DNA of 64,000 nt from Rhabditoides inermis (GCA_963966185.1 CAWZYM010000283.1:62001-126000), one strand, 5' to 3'. Counted from the stretch's first letter, positions 9,907 through 22,954 are shown. Notes: a model not told the origin generated them from the letters alone. Program-made: numbers and translations.

Positions 9907-11650
9907 GAAGAAAATATCTGGAATGATATGTGTATTTTATTCCATGAAAGTGAGTACCCATTTGGAGTGGAAACGTACAGTGACTGGATGAGTATTTGAG
10001 CACCGAAAATTTGCTGGAAATGTTTGTAACAAACTGAAAACAATTACAGATCAGTGTTGTGTTGATTTCATGAGTTTTTATGGGGAGAAGTCAGACATGT
10101 TATCGCGTCGCAGTCCCGACCGCCTGTGGCAGAGAACAGCCAGAGCAGAGAGACGCGACTCCTCTACGCCCCGCCCCCTTCCCTCTCGCACCGGGTTCTC
10201 GAAACAAGACTCGAGTGTGAAAACATACTGGAAATTATGAAAACGAAATACTGAAACAACATTATTATAACATGGAGTGAAAGATAGGACGTTCAGTGGT
10301 GCAGTTCCCATTTCGATCGGACGTCATTGAGCCTTTGAAAAGCGTCTAGATCAAACAATGTCAATTTGAAACAGCCGCTTTGCATTAAATTTTCTCCATG
10401 AGTGAAGTAAACCTTTATGTGAAATGTGATATTTCATATAGAGATCAACAATATATGAATGTGTATGAATCCAAAAATTTGTTTATCTATACTCAATGTG
10501 ATTTCAATCACAGCGGCTTGATTTCTTTCTGAATCGTGTTTCTCACATGGACACCCGGGTGTCAACTTAAATGATGAAAATGATATTGAAATATGTTTCC
10601 GGGCAAATCATGGACCTGAATTTATTGGTGTTTTTGGTTTCTTTTTGTTTTGATCAGATAACGATGTCATGCCATGAATCACGGCCCGGGCCGTGACGTC
10701 ACGGCCGAATGGTCAAAGCTTGTGATCGGGACAGTACTTCTGAAAACGAGTAACATGAATTGGAAACTGAACATGCATAAAAAATACATAAGCAAAATGC
10801 TTCTTACGAAAAAAACGCGCGAAAAATGATACTTGTAAAACCCTTGGGCGGTGCTGCGATCGGTCATCGGTGGTGCGATAATGCGAGGTGCGATAGAATG
10901 TGGTGCGATGGTATAATGGTGCATTGGTGCGGTGGTGAAGTGGCGCGGTGGTGCGGTGGTGCGTTTTTTCCCTAATTGCCGATAAACGATGACTTTTTAT
11001 AAATAATTACCTAGTTTTCAAATTGTCACGCGCCCACCCCACCGAGCACCGATCGCTTCATCTCACCAATGCCAAATGAACGGCGGCGGCGTTGTTTCGG
11101 GAAAAATGTGCCGTGATGGAATGACGGCCCAATCAGCGCATGACAGTCATTTCTTGTCAGAATATGTACATGTATCCATATGTATTTGTCAGACATTATT
11201 TGAGACATATCCCTTGTTTGCTGTTCGAATTAAGAATTTCGACTTATTAGTTATTGATATTGTAGAAAAATCGGCTTTCACCAGATCATTTTGTAGGATA
11301 AATTGTAGGATAGTTTTTTTAATATTAAAAAAAATAACCAGTCGTTGAATCGGAACCAGTTTTCTGGAAGATATGCCCTTTTTCAAAAATGATTTCTCAT
11401 TTTTATTTTACTCACTTTTAAAAAAGGTTCAAAAATCGCATCAAATCGTCGTAGTTTCGCCTCTGTCTGTTTCGCCGGCGATAATGTCGTACGAAGAAGA
11501 GGGGGGATGGCCTATCCTGTAGATAGCGCCTCAGCGAACTCAACTCACTTCCATACAAAAAAGAGACCGCCAAACGCGCGAATTGCGGGGTCTGATGATA
11601 GTGCTCAGGCCGACTTAGTTTTAAAGGATGTCTAGAAAGTATGATGTACT
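9907..11650. other. gene-poor stretch with a GGTGCG-rich degenerate repeat
   Basis: No convincing exon here. About 10848-10970 is a degenerate tandem array of GGTGCGATG/GGTGCGGTG units. 10679-10700 has a small GC-rich palindrome (CGGCCCGGGCCGTGACG). The rest is AT-rich unique sequence that may hold the promoter of the plus-strand gene starting near 11.69 kb. Confidence 0.5.
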
Positions 11651-11690
11651 AATTGTTGTACCGTGAACAAAGAAACATCCTATAATCAAA

Positions 11691-14625
11691 GTGAACTTGA
11701 GTCGACTATGGATGTTGTTTGATTTAGAATGTCCCCGTAGCCCTCATCGCGTGTCGATAGTTGAAGCTCTTTCGGAGAGTGCCGACTGGCAGGATAGGAT
11801 AGTGGCCATGGCTGCCGAATTGTACAAAATGAAAGAACACGGAACACTCTCCAATGAAACACTCCACCAAATCATGAAGGTAATATAAGACGTATTTCTA
11901 CTATCACAATTAACAAATACTGCAAAGTATGCCTACGGCGTGCCCAATACTGGCTATCCATTCGACAAGATGCTTCGTGAATTCGAGCTACAGCTGGTTT
12001 GTTCATTCATAATTTAACTAAACCTAAATACTCAATGATTCAGGAAACTTCTCAAGTGATTCCTATTGTTTTGGGTATTCTCTCTTGCGTCAGTGCGATT
12101 TCGATCATTGGTTATGTGATATACATGTGTATCAAAAAGAAGTCTGCAAAGATCGTGAGTATAATCATGGGGTACTTAAGTAAAATGTACACGATACTGC
12201 TTAGATTCCGACTACCGTCACCTATCCTTCAAAGAGTGGCTCTCCATCGAACGTCGTGTCCATTCCTATGCTTTCGGAAGATCGCTCCAAAGAAATCCTA
12301 ATATTGAAGGTAGTTGGTAGCTAATGGTAGCTCGAGCTACTGTAATATTGTTTCAGATTGGTATTGCCGCTCTCTGTTTGCTTCTCTTGGCTACGATTTC
12401 TATGGCGGTTGTATGCATCATGGCTTTCTTCCACACTCACGACAAGATTGCCGCACAATTTGTGAACAACATGAATTCGGAGATAGACAGTACGTTTAAT
12501 CAGTAAAATATGGATTATAGTATTTGTGTAGACGTCTTTGCCGAAACCTTCGACATTATGTGCGTCGTTAGGAACACTATCGAAAATCCCAAGACGAATT
12601 TGTTTGACGCTATAAGTAGGAAGTTTACACAGCAGGTATGTGATTAGGGTAGAAATTATGTAAAATATATTTCAGAAAAATGAGATGGCATCACACCTTT
12701 TGAGCCTAGCCGATCCTCTCAAGATCACGGTAAAATATTAGTAACAATTTCAAGTACGTAAATATGATATTTTTAGAACAATGTCGTGGCTCATTTCGAC
12801 AATTTGGTGGATATTGATAACAATTTAGTTCTTCCTACACAGCAACTCAACGTGTGTTATTCACTTGTAACAAAATCAGTTCAAAAATGTTTTTAGAACA
12901 GAGCAAAGAATCCAGTCTACAATTTCCCGACTATTATAATCACGCGAAGTACAGAAATACTGGACTTTGCTAAAGCGGCTGCGTCATTCTTCGAATCTCA
13001 GCGAAAGACTGTCAGTGTAGATGCTCAGTGAAAACGTTAGTGAGCATGTTTCAGAGTAGCCCCACAAACATTCACCATCTGCTTACGGCGAACAAAAACG
13101 AATTCAAAGCGAGAATATCGAGTGTGCAATTTCCTATTCAAAATGATGTGCTCACGAAAAAGATGCAAAACGAGTTGTACGAGATCGAAGAGGAATCGAA
13201 GCACATGAAGACCTATTTCCACAAGGTTTGCATTTACAAATACAGTTATGCACATGATTATTCAGTACGTCATTGCTGATTCAACTTGGAAATACATTGC
13301 AATCGGGTTGTTGAGTTCATTCGTTGTCGCCTTTGTTGTAGGCATTGCATTCTACCTAACACCTGGTCAGTTTTATAATATATATATATATATATATACT
13401 ATTCATTCTCATAAAAAATTTATTCCAGTTCCTCCAACGATTATACTACTCATGTCGACAATCTTCTTTCTTATGATTATCGTCCCGTTATTATACATAC
13501 CGTAATATCATGTTTGTAAACATGAAACCAATAATAACGTTTAGAAATGTTGTGGACTTTGCAAATACAAGACAGCTCAGTTGTAACTACTTCAAAGGAA
13601 ACGCTGCAGCCGCAGCGAAAATATTGAACTCTATAAACAAAAGTTTCTTCCAGAGAAACTACATTGGGTGAAAAATAGCAAAAGTATCAAATATAATACT
13701 TTTTATTCAGTGAACTGAGTTGTGATACAGCGAACCCACGAAATGATTTCGAAAGTCTGTTCGATCAAAGTTTGACAGGTACCATAAAAATGTAAACTTG
13801 AAAACTGAGTAATTATTATTACCAGATCTGCATTCCCGTCTAACTCCGCTTTCTACTAAATTCGAGAAAATCGCAGTGGATAATTTAGAGGAGAATCTAA
13901 AAATCATACCAGTAGTTTTTTTACGTGAAAACAATGTTTGATTGCACACTTTAGCCTTTGCAAGAGCGCTATAACGAAATGGATGAAAAAATGGACACAC
14001 TTGTGAAACAATGCGGAACATATGAATCAATTGAATGTATCCAAATAGCTGACACCCCAGTTACGAATAGAATAAAATCTCTCACCGATTCTTTGAACAC
14101 TTTCAATGTATGTTATCGTTTTATAATAAATACAAAAGTTGAGTAAAAATCATTCAGAAAGAGTGGAATTGCCAACTGAACGTGATTTCGTGTAAAAACC
14201 TGAATGTTTTTGACAATCTCACCGATTCGTTGACGAACTCTATGAGCAACACTGGAATGTCATCCTTATTGAAGCCTGTCCACGAATCCATCACAAACGT
14301 GAAGGTAACAGACATGTTCTAACAACTCATAAACAACACAATTCTCCAGACTACTCTTCTGAAAGCGGTCAATGGATGTGAATTGCCACGGATTTACACA
14401 AATGTTCTAACAAGAGCATGCGATCAAACCAAGCCATTTTACCTTCTTCTGATAACTTTTTGTCAGTTTGTTCAACCTATATTTATATAGTAGATAGTAC
14501 TATGAATTTTCACGATTTCAGATATAATTATTGCTTGTCTCTGGATGTTCGGTGTTATTATAATTCTTATTGGAAAACTGAGGACTTTCCAGCCACCGAA
14601 ACGCATTAAAGGAATAACAGAAAAG
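11691..14625 (+). CDS. exon block 1: five-TM, prominin-like ectodomain
   Basis: Prominins are glycoproteins of membrane protrusions with five membrane spans and two large extracellular loops. The order here is the same. TM1 lies in exon 12044-12154 (VIPIVLGILSCVSAIS...). A short basic cytosolic loop follows, then TM2 in 12357-12489 (IGIAALCLLLLATISMAVV). Loop 1 is about 235 residues in six exons. TM3 lies in 13266-13365 (YIAIGLLSSFVVAFVVG), directly followed by TM4 in 13429-13498 (TIILLMSTIFFLMIIV). Loop 2 is about 230 residues with many cysteines (CGTYESIEC, EWNCQLNVISC, VNGCELPR, RACDQ). TM5 lies in 14522-14625 (IIIACLWMFGVIIILIG). I rely on topology, loop size and cysteine richness rather than on residue identity. 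Tweety proteins also have five spans, so prominin is the better but not the only reading. Confidence 0.5.
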
Positions 14626-17535
14626 GTGAACATATTTCTATTAAAAACTATGTGCTCATGTTTCAGCGAGAACTCAATGTTGAAAATCAGTCAAAGTTTG
14701 CAAACAGTGTCGGAATTTCACTGGCAAGTAACATCGTGCAATATCAAAATTATCAAAACTTTAAGGATTGTATTGCGATTGACCCGAAGAAAACCTATGA
14801 TGATTTCATGAAATTATCGGACAAAGAAATATCCACGCAGAAAAGCAATGTTTCGAACAGCAGAGTGGAATCCCAATCGAAAAAGAGGTGGAACCGAAAT
14901 GTTTTCATATGAAACGACTTTGTTTTCAGCGAGCAATCATTTTCTCAGTCTACGAAGGTTGATTTGGGATGGCCAGAAAACAACTTCGACGGAAACTGGG
15001 TTATTCCTATGGGCAATTCGCACAAGTAATCAGATGTAATTGCTAGGGTTTTGCAAAATATCACATTTAGATACATTATGACGGCTGCTCCTACGTTTGC
15101 AACTGCGGTTGACTTCTGGCATGTGGTATATCGATACAACTGCAAGGCGATTGTCATGCTATGTGACTTTGTGGAATCGGAAAATGGTCAACCTAAGGAA
15201 AAGTGCTTCAAGTATTGGAGCGAAAAGACAAAACTCACATTCCAAAACAAGTTCGCCAAGTATACTGTAAGTTTATTCAAACGATATCGTCATACAAATA
15301 TGTTGAAGGTCAAATGTACGTCTGTCAAAAAGTCGCTATTCAACAACTTGAAACATGTTGTGCTTTCCGTGTCCAAGTAAGTTATATAATATATTCAAAA
15401 CTACAACATGTCAATTCAGTGGCTTCATGAAGAAAGAGATCGAACTGATACAGTACACTGGTTGGCAGGACTGCCTCGCGCCAGAAAGTCCGGAAGAGTT
15501 GGCACATGTGATGAAGACATTATACGAAGATATCGGAAAGACTAGCGAGCCGGTGGTGGTGCAGTGCGCTGACGGACACGGAAGGAGCGCCGCTTTCGTC
15601 GGTACGAATAGAGAGTCAGTTCTCGTCCATGTGATTTAGGAATGGATGTCCTCTTGTCTACAGTGAATGCTGATTCCAATCCCGAACCATTCAACCTTCT
15701 TCAGGTATGCTCAATCCGACAGTTTACTGAACTCAAATCATTCTTTCAGTCGATGCGTCTATTCCGAGCAAGCAGTTTCACTGACAAGTGGCAGTACTAC
15801 TTCTCTTTCATCTGTTTCTTCCAGTTCCATATTATGGTATTGGTTTCGATTGAACTATTGTGATTGTTTTCCGTTTCAGAACAAGTCTTACGGTCCGAGT
15901 TCGAAGATCTACTACTATCTCACTGAAAAGAAGGCGTCGTTCGTCGAGAAACTGAAAGCGGCCACGTCTACTGAGAACCGTGCAACTCTCCACCAAAGAA
16001 AGGACCTAGTCAAAGAGAGCTTCAAACAGTTCCAGAACGCTAAAGAAAAGAAAATCAAGAACAGCGACGATGCCAAACCGAGCGATGAAAAAGAGCGGGT
16101 AGGACTACAACTAGCATATATTGTAATTGTATGCATATATAGAACCTGTCTGGTACCAATCTGACCGGGTGCATTTACGAGTACTCAGTGGGAATGCTAC
16201 TCGGAGCAGGCACCTTTGGACAGGTCTACCAAGCCAAGAAGGGAAAGCAAGTATCCACGAAGCACAGAACGAAAAAGAAGCAGGACATGTCTGACACGGA
16301 TATGGACGTGGAGTATGCGGTCAAGACAGAGAAGAGGAACACTGCATGCGGTTCGCTCATGGTGCGTTATCGTAGAAAGACATAGTTCGTGAAGCTAATT
16401 CCAGGCGGAAATCTATGTTCTCATGGAAGTCTCAGCTCATAGCCACGAAAACAGAAACCAGATTGTCCAGTTCATTGATAAAGGTATGCGAGTTTTAGTT
16501 TTCAAAACTTTAAAATAGTGTCATTCTAGGTCGCACTGAGAACTTCGATTTCATGGTCATGTCTCTGGTCGGAAAATCCCTGTCCACAGTGCAACGTTTC
16601 ACGACCACCAAGCTCAAGTAACATTGAGAACTCTGTCTGAAGTGATTCATTCCATTTCAGCTCCTTCTCTGCCATGTACCTCACTATTCAATCGTTCAAC
16701 GCCATTCATCAGCTGCACCAGTGTGGATTCATTCACAGGTCAAATTAGCTGTACAGAACATTTTCATAGCAAACTGTTTTAGAGACGTCAAGCCTGGAAA
16801 CTTTGCGATTGGAAATGCACCAAAGGAGAGGGTGGTGTTCGTTCTCGACTTTGGCATGGCCCTCACGAGCTTTGATGACGATGGAAAAGTCATTCCTCGA
16901 AACGGAAAAGAGAAGAGCTTCCTCGGAACCATGCGGTATTGGTATTGTGGGAGGCTTCGTTATAGATACGGCTTAGATATGCTCCGCGCGCCGCCCACGA
17001 AATGAACATGCAACATCCTCGCGACGACATCGAGTCTTGGCTCTACATGAACATCGAGGTATGATGCTCAACAGGAACATGCAATGTGTCAACCGACATC
17101 CATATGCTTCCACTCAGATGTTCCAAAAGCTGCCCTGGAAAGGCAACATGGACAGAAACGTTGTTATGCAAGGAAAATGCGATATGATGGAGGGAAAGTG
17201 TGAGTATCGAAATTTTGAGGCATTCAGACAAGTCCGAATTATAGATTGGCAGAAAATGGAGAGCGAAGGACTTCCGACCGCTTTCCAAGCTCTCATCAAG
17301 TTAGTAACCGGATAAGATATTCAATCAACTCATTGTTCAGACTGATTGTTGACATGAATCCGCACGATGTGCCCGACTACCGAAAGCTGATGCATATCAT
17401 GATGGGAGCCGAGTGCGATTACAACGTAAGTTAGGCAACAATCATAGTCCGCACAGCTACTGTTTAGTTGGATCTCGATTGGGTGTCGAAAACCACCAAA
17501 CTTCACGAGCAGAAACAGTACGAGGTTCGTAGACT

Positions 17536-17572
<37 letters not shown>

Positions 17573-17672
17573 CACATTTGCATACTGGAATGTTCAGGCG
17601 CAGACTACTCGAGCGACCTCTAGGGATATCAAGGCAATGGCGGCCAGTTTCGCCTCTCAGAAGAAAAACTAG
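11691..17672 (+). CDS. predicted prominin-like / tyrosine phosphatase / TTBK-CK1 kinase fusion, about 38 exons
   Basis: A continuous series of short exons on one strand can be joined, with phases checked at every junction from about 14528 to 17672, into one polypeptide of roughly 1,450 residues: a five-membrane-segment N-terminal part, a PTP domain, a Lys/Glu-rich linker and a complete kinase domain ending at TAG 17670-17672. Introns are about 40-60 bp, mostly ending TTTCAG or TTTAG. I find no stop, poly(A) signal or trans-splice-like ATG between the three parts: TM5 exon to PTP joins in phase 0, and the linker exon joins the kinase exon in phase 0 at 16098/16143. The start is uncertain (ATG near 11712, or an upstream exon with a signal peptide). 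If real, the protein would sit in the membrane with the phosphatase and kinase in the cytosol. The alternative is two or three adjacent genes whose terminal exons I have misread. The three blocks are described separately below. Confidence 0.6.
14667..16098 (+). CDS. exon block 2: protein tyrosine phosphatase domain, altered active site
   Basis: PTPs remove phosphate from tyrosine through a CX5R loop and a WPD general-acid loop. Visible motifs in order: HKYIMTAAP (for YI.TQGP), DFWHVVYRYNCKAIVML, KCFKYWSE, GWQDC (WPD loop with Pro replaced by Gln, Asp kept), VVVQCADGHGRSAAFVG (P-loop Cys codon 15565-15567, Arg 15583-15585, usual His replaced by Gln), then RLFRASSFTDKWQYYFSF for the closing helix. 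The layout is like the large nematode PTP families. The Cys, Arg and Asp needed for chemistry are present, so activity is possible though the flanking residues are unusual. The domain is entered in frame from the TM5 exon and left by a charged linker (KEKKIKNSDDAKPSDEKER) into the kinase. Confidence 0.75.
16143..17672 (+). CDS. exon block 3: TTBK/CK1-like protein kinase domain
   Basis: This is a full kinase domain. The glycine loop is LLGAGTFGQVYQA. The ATP lysine is in EYAVKTEKR, and helix-C Glu lies in AEIYVLMEV. VMSLVGKSL is the CK1-group hinge region. The catalytic loop IHRDVKPGNFAIG is split by the intron at 16739-16783. The Mg-binding DFG is VLDFGMA (Asp codon 16847-16849), followed by GTMRYAPRAAHE, the CK1-type replacement of the APE region, and DDIESWLYMNIE. 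Late exons give LPWKGNM, IVDMNPHDVPDYRKL and a tail ending SFASQKKN with stop at 17672. All catalytic residues are present. CK1/TTBK-like kinases are greatly expanded in nematodes. The segment before the glycine loop (NLSGTNLTGCIYEYSVGM) joins in phase 0 to the PTP linker. Confidence 0.85.
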
Positions 17673-17714
17673 AGACACCTCCCCCACTAACATCACACAT
17701 CACACTTAAAATTC

Positions 17715-18107
17715 TTAAAGTGACAATTTTATTGATCCGCAATCGGAAAAAAATTGAATTTTGAATTGGCGCGCTTTACAAATTCTGGCTATAACTATTG
17801 AACTCGAGATGCATATCACATAGGGATATGTTTATCGGTTTCTACGACTTCAGTTTATGCTAGGAACTGAATTTCATATCAAAATTTTACTTCAAAATTC
17901 CCGTCATTCAAGACGTTTTAGACACTCAGCTGTGAAGTAACCTCACTTTTTACCCATAAAGCATTCAAAATCAACTATTTTTTGGGGCAAAAAATAGTTT
18001 TAAATCATGAAAAAAGTTCTAGTTTTCAGGTTTAGTAGATGTTATTTGATGTTTTCATCGACTTTTCATCAGTGTATTATCATTTTTAAGTGAAATTGTC
18101 ACTTTAA
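17715..18107. mobile_element. TTAA-flanked MITE, 385 bp
   Basis: Element 17719-18103 with 11-bp inverted termini AGTGACAATTT / AAATTGTCACT and TTAA on both sides (17715-17718 and 18104-18107). There is no coding capacity. Its right half is included in the 520-bp tandem duplication that follows. The termini differ from those of the 8.2-kb element, so it is a separate family. Confidence 0.65.
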
Positions 18108-19010
18108 ACTTAATCTTACTCAGTTTTAAACTCGTTTCGGTGTCACTTTGGGGAAAAAATGATGGGCTTATATATAATGAAGTGATGTGTTTATAAAATA
18201 AAGCGATGGAAAATAATGTCTCTGAACTTGTGTGAAAGTGAAGATGTCGAAAACTTGCTAATACAGAAAAACATAATTTACCTCAATGGTATGTAATCAA
18301 TATAGTTTACCATGCATACATCGTGAATAACAAGAACTCAAGATCAAAAATCATGCATAACAATCAATAACTGAAGCTATCCCACGTATTCATTTGAAGT
18401 TGGCAGTCAACGACTGCAAGAGATCCGAGGGAGAAGTGAACGACGGTATCGAAGCCACCTAAACCCACTTGTCTCACTTCCTTCTTTCAAAATCAACTAT
18501 TTTTTGGGGCAAAAAATAGTTTTAAATCATGAAAAAAGTTCTAGTTTTCAGGTTTAGTAGATGTTATTTGATGTTTTCATCGACTTTTCATCAGTGTATT
18601 ATCATTTTTAAGTGAAATTGTCACTTTAAACTTAATCTTACTCAGTTTTAAACTCGTTTCGGTGTCACTTTGGGGAAAAAATGATGGGCTTATATATAAT
18701 GAAGTGATGTGTTTATAAAATAAAGCGATGGAAAATAATGTCTCTGAACTTGTGTGAAAGTGAAGATGTCGAAAACTTGCTAATACAGAAAAACATAATT
18801 TACCTCAATGGTATGTAATCAATATAGTTTACCATGCATACATCGTGAATAACAAGAACTCAAGATCAAAAATCATGCATAACAATCAACTGAAGCTATC
18901 CCACGTATTCATTTGAAGTTGGCAGTCAACGACTGCAAGAGATCCGAGGGAGAAGTGAACGACGGTATCGAAGCCACCTAAACCCACTTGTCTCACTTCC
19001 TTCTTTCCCC
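17967..19010. repeat. tandem duplication of about 520 bp
   Basis: 17967-18488 and 18489-about 19010 are nearly identical direct copies. One visible difference is a 4-bp gap (CAATCAATAACTG against CAATCAACTG near 18362/18886). Each copy holds the right end of the TTAA element, an 11-bp hairpin (AACTATTTTTT...AAAAAATAGTT) and a copy of the putative terminal exon of the minus-strand gene. The near-identity implies a recent event or an assembly duplication. Confidence 0.9.
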
Positions 19011-22000
19011 CTCTCTCACTCTTTCTCTCTCCCTCTCTCTCCTTCTCTCTCCCTCTCCCTCCCCCCCCCCCCTCTCTCTCTCTCCCCCCTCCCCCTCTCT
19101 CCCCTCTCTCTCTCCCTCCCACCTGATTGTCTCTTCCCGTCTTTCCAATCGGTCGACGCTGGATTTGCGAAGCGAGAAGCGAGAGATGAATCTGAACAAA
19201 AGTGGGCGTCTATATTGTACAGTAAGTCGCCCCTTTCTTGTCTCATATCAGCTCTACGACATACGAGCTTTACAGCATACGCTTATAGGAATCGTTGCAC
19301 TATTTTTTAACCAATCATCCACCCCCTTCAACGCACCCTCATCTCATAATAATGACGATTTGTTAGCACACAATCCACACAACCCTCAGCTGAGGAAGTC
19401 TACCGTCTCCAACTCGCGGGTATACGGTAGCTTTGCGGTAAGAGTAGTGCGGGTCTGGAATGAGCTCCCGGATACTGTAGTGGGGTGCTCATCACTTTCC
19501 GCTTTTAAAACTGCCTTGAGTAACTTTGACTTGTATACTATTCACCAACTATAACTATATATCTATTTCACACCTATTATGTTCTTATGCACCGATGTCA
19601 CTTTTGTCCTGCTCACATGCACCGTCCTTTGTCCGCACCGTCCCGTCCCCTGTCCTTGTCCTATGGAATCCGGTATAAAACACTTCTCTTTGCGCCGCGC
19701 GGTATCTCACTCATCTTTACCCATCCCTTGATTCTTCCGGTGACCGATTCGTATTTGTGCTGTTGTTATTATCATATGTTTTGCTTCCGTTTCTCACATT
19801 ATTTCGCTTAGAGATAAATGTCTATCACTCAACCCTACACTGAAAGGTAACTGGCTACAACAAAGCTTGGTATCGCTCTTGGTACAAAGCTTTTCACTCC
19901 TACAACCTTCGAAACGCTACAAGGCCACCACGCACTAACATTGTATGTACATGTCGGAATCAGGCTGATTAACAAATAAACAAACAACCAGAACCACGCA
20001 CCCTCATCTCATCGGCCATCGCCTCCCTTCTCGCAGCGTCTCGCATCGAGAGGCGGAGCTCGCACACACTGTCTCTCTTGTGGACAGAGACGCAGAGGGA
20101 CACGCGCTCGCGAAGGGAGCGACGGAGCACCTGCAGGGACATCTCTCTCTCTCTCTCCCTCCCTCTCCCTCCCTCCCCCTCTCCTCCCTCCCTCACTCAC
20201 CCCCTGCACACTGGTCCTCTTCTCTCCCTCCTCCTTCCACCCCATCTGTGGCAGGACGAGTCTCAGCATCCGGCCGCAGTCGTCGTCGTCCGGACACCCG
20301 CACAGACAGTCGACGAGCGAGAGGGGGAGGGGGATCGACGTCGTCTGAAAGCACGAACACTCGCATCTACCATGCAATCGATTCTAAGATTGACACACTT
20401 ACTACAGAATATGCTGCAAAACCGTCGTAAATATGTGATATGGTATTTGAACTGAATGAAACTAATATATTCTCTCTTTCCTCTCCACCCACCGCCTCCT
20501 CGATCCTCCGTCCGCTCTTGTTCACCAGTGAGAGCTCGGGTTCGCCGTCGCCCGTCGGCTCAATCGCATCCCAGCTGAAAGCAACCTGTCCCAAAAACCC
20601 GCTTCAGACCACATCATTAGTCTCACCCAACCTCCAAAATGCACAACCATCTTCTAACACGCCACCAAACAATGTTTCGAAGGAGTGGTGTGATCAATTT
20701 GAAACATCGAAACGCACAAGGACCATTGCTGAACACTGACAACACCCTGTCTGACCTGCTGATGAGCCGGCATCCGAGGGGCACGCGCACTGCCGCCGAC
20801 TGCTCTCCCCCGAGGTCCATGCAGCATACCAGCTGGCACGAGAGCAGGCGCGGCACCACTTCCTAAAACAGGCATCCCATAATTGTCATAAACCCATACA
20901 TGCGCGCGTCATACATTTATAATATAGGGTGTCCCCCCCGTTCACGGTATGGCAGCCATCTCGCCGCATATTTTCCAGACATCATTTCATCGCATCTAAT
21001 CGCGCTATCGGCCCGCGCAAGACCATTTGACCGCGCGAGTCGCGCGCTTTGCGGTCTGATTTTAGTGAAATGAAGGTGATTTGCAATTCTGATGAAGCAG
21101 AGTTCTTCACCTTTCAGAGCTAATAACTCCTTCCGGAATTGATGAATTTTTCCAGTTTTCGGATATGTGGTGTGAATCCCCAGCCCCCATAGAACTCTAG
21201 ATTTCGTTTTTTTTGAATTTCGCTTTAGTTCTCTTATTATCGTTCGATAATCACGTTTTCGAGGCAGTTCAATAGGTAAAATCTAGAAAACTTAATAACT
21301 CACTTCAAATCCAGGCTACAGAACCCAGTTTGAGGGAGAAGATACTTTGATAGTGTCCGCACAGAACTCTAGTTTTCGATTTTTCAATTTCTTTCAATTT
21401 TGCCGTGTTTTTGGAGTAAAACCCCGATATTTCTCCAATTTGCATAAAAAGCTCGTCATTTCGCCCCTGTCTGGCCGACCGCCGATAATTCGCGTACCGT
21501 GAAAATGGGGGAAACCCTATACATACACTTATACATTATCATACATTTATCATTTATCGTACATTTATCATAAGTGCGTTTGTTTTGAAAACCGTATCAC
21601 CCAACACTGCGCGGATCAGTAACAGTGGGAGTTCGGAAAGAACGTTACAACTGCGTCATTTGGACATGTATGTAAGAGGCACCGCGAAATAGAGATATAT
21701 GAACGCCACATAAAATCTGCAATCTGCATCGCTCTCGTCATACGGTGTCAATTAGGGTACGATTATTTTAGGAAAAATGCTGAGCTAGTTTCGCGCTTAA
21801 TCACTCACTCACACTCACTAGAGAAAAATCATCACAACACTGTTTGTAACATGTTTCAACGCAACAATTGCATTATCTGTTAAAAAGTACTTGCGTAAAG
21901 ATATTAAGCTTGTCTTGACCCAATTCAACAAAAGCGCATGCATAAAACGTTTACAAATACTAAAACAAACCTGCGCCTCTCTCTTTCCCCTTCTCTCTCT

Positions 22001-22810
22001 CTCCTCTCTTCTCTCTCTCCGTCTTCTCTCTCTCTAGACGTATGACGTTATTCGTTTGTATTGTTATATTTCATCTGTTAGTGTCCACTGTCCGTTATGC
22101 GCAGGTTTGTGTTAGTATTTGTAAACGTTTTATGCATGCGCTTTTGTTGAATTGGGTCAAGACAAACCTAATATCTTTACGCAAGTACTTTTTAACAGAT
22201 AATATATGTGCTTTTGTTGAATTTCATAGAAATTTCTTCTCTTTCTGATTCCCAAGCTCTGTCGTTAATTAGTACGCATAGAACTATTATGTGACACATT
22301 TAATGATGTGACGCACAATGTTGCGTGTATATGTAACTATATTTTTCTTGGTACTGTATAGAAACCATTCTAATCGACACTTCTCTGAATTTCAGTCGCC
22401 GTGGTGCGCGCCCTGCCCGCCTGCCGGGAGAGAGAGCTAGCCAGAGTGACGGGAACCCAAAACAACGCAAACCCGGCGCGAATTAGACGCTGGCGGCGGC
22501 GAAGCGAACTACACTCAAAGTGCTAGTTGGAGAACACGCGCAGAAAACGCGAGAGAGTACGCTTTCGGCAGAGAGTCAGAGTTACCGGACACGACGTCCA
22601 CCCACACGCTGGCCTCTCACCTCATGGGTGCGCGAGATCGCTCATAACTTCTTTCAGAGAAGAGATACAAAGATGCCATCAATTAGTGATCTGGCCTACG
22701 GAACCGTGCGAATCTAACTAACATGAATTGGATGAGTTCACATTCCTGCTAACATGATTTTTGGATATAGCTTCTTGAAAATTCTGGCGCGAGCCCTATC
22801 CTAAGCCAAA

Positions 22811-22845
<35 letters not shown>

Positions 22846-22878
22846 AGAGGAGAGAGAGAAGGACAGACAGACAGATAG

Positions 22879-22954
<76 letters not shown>

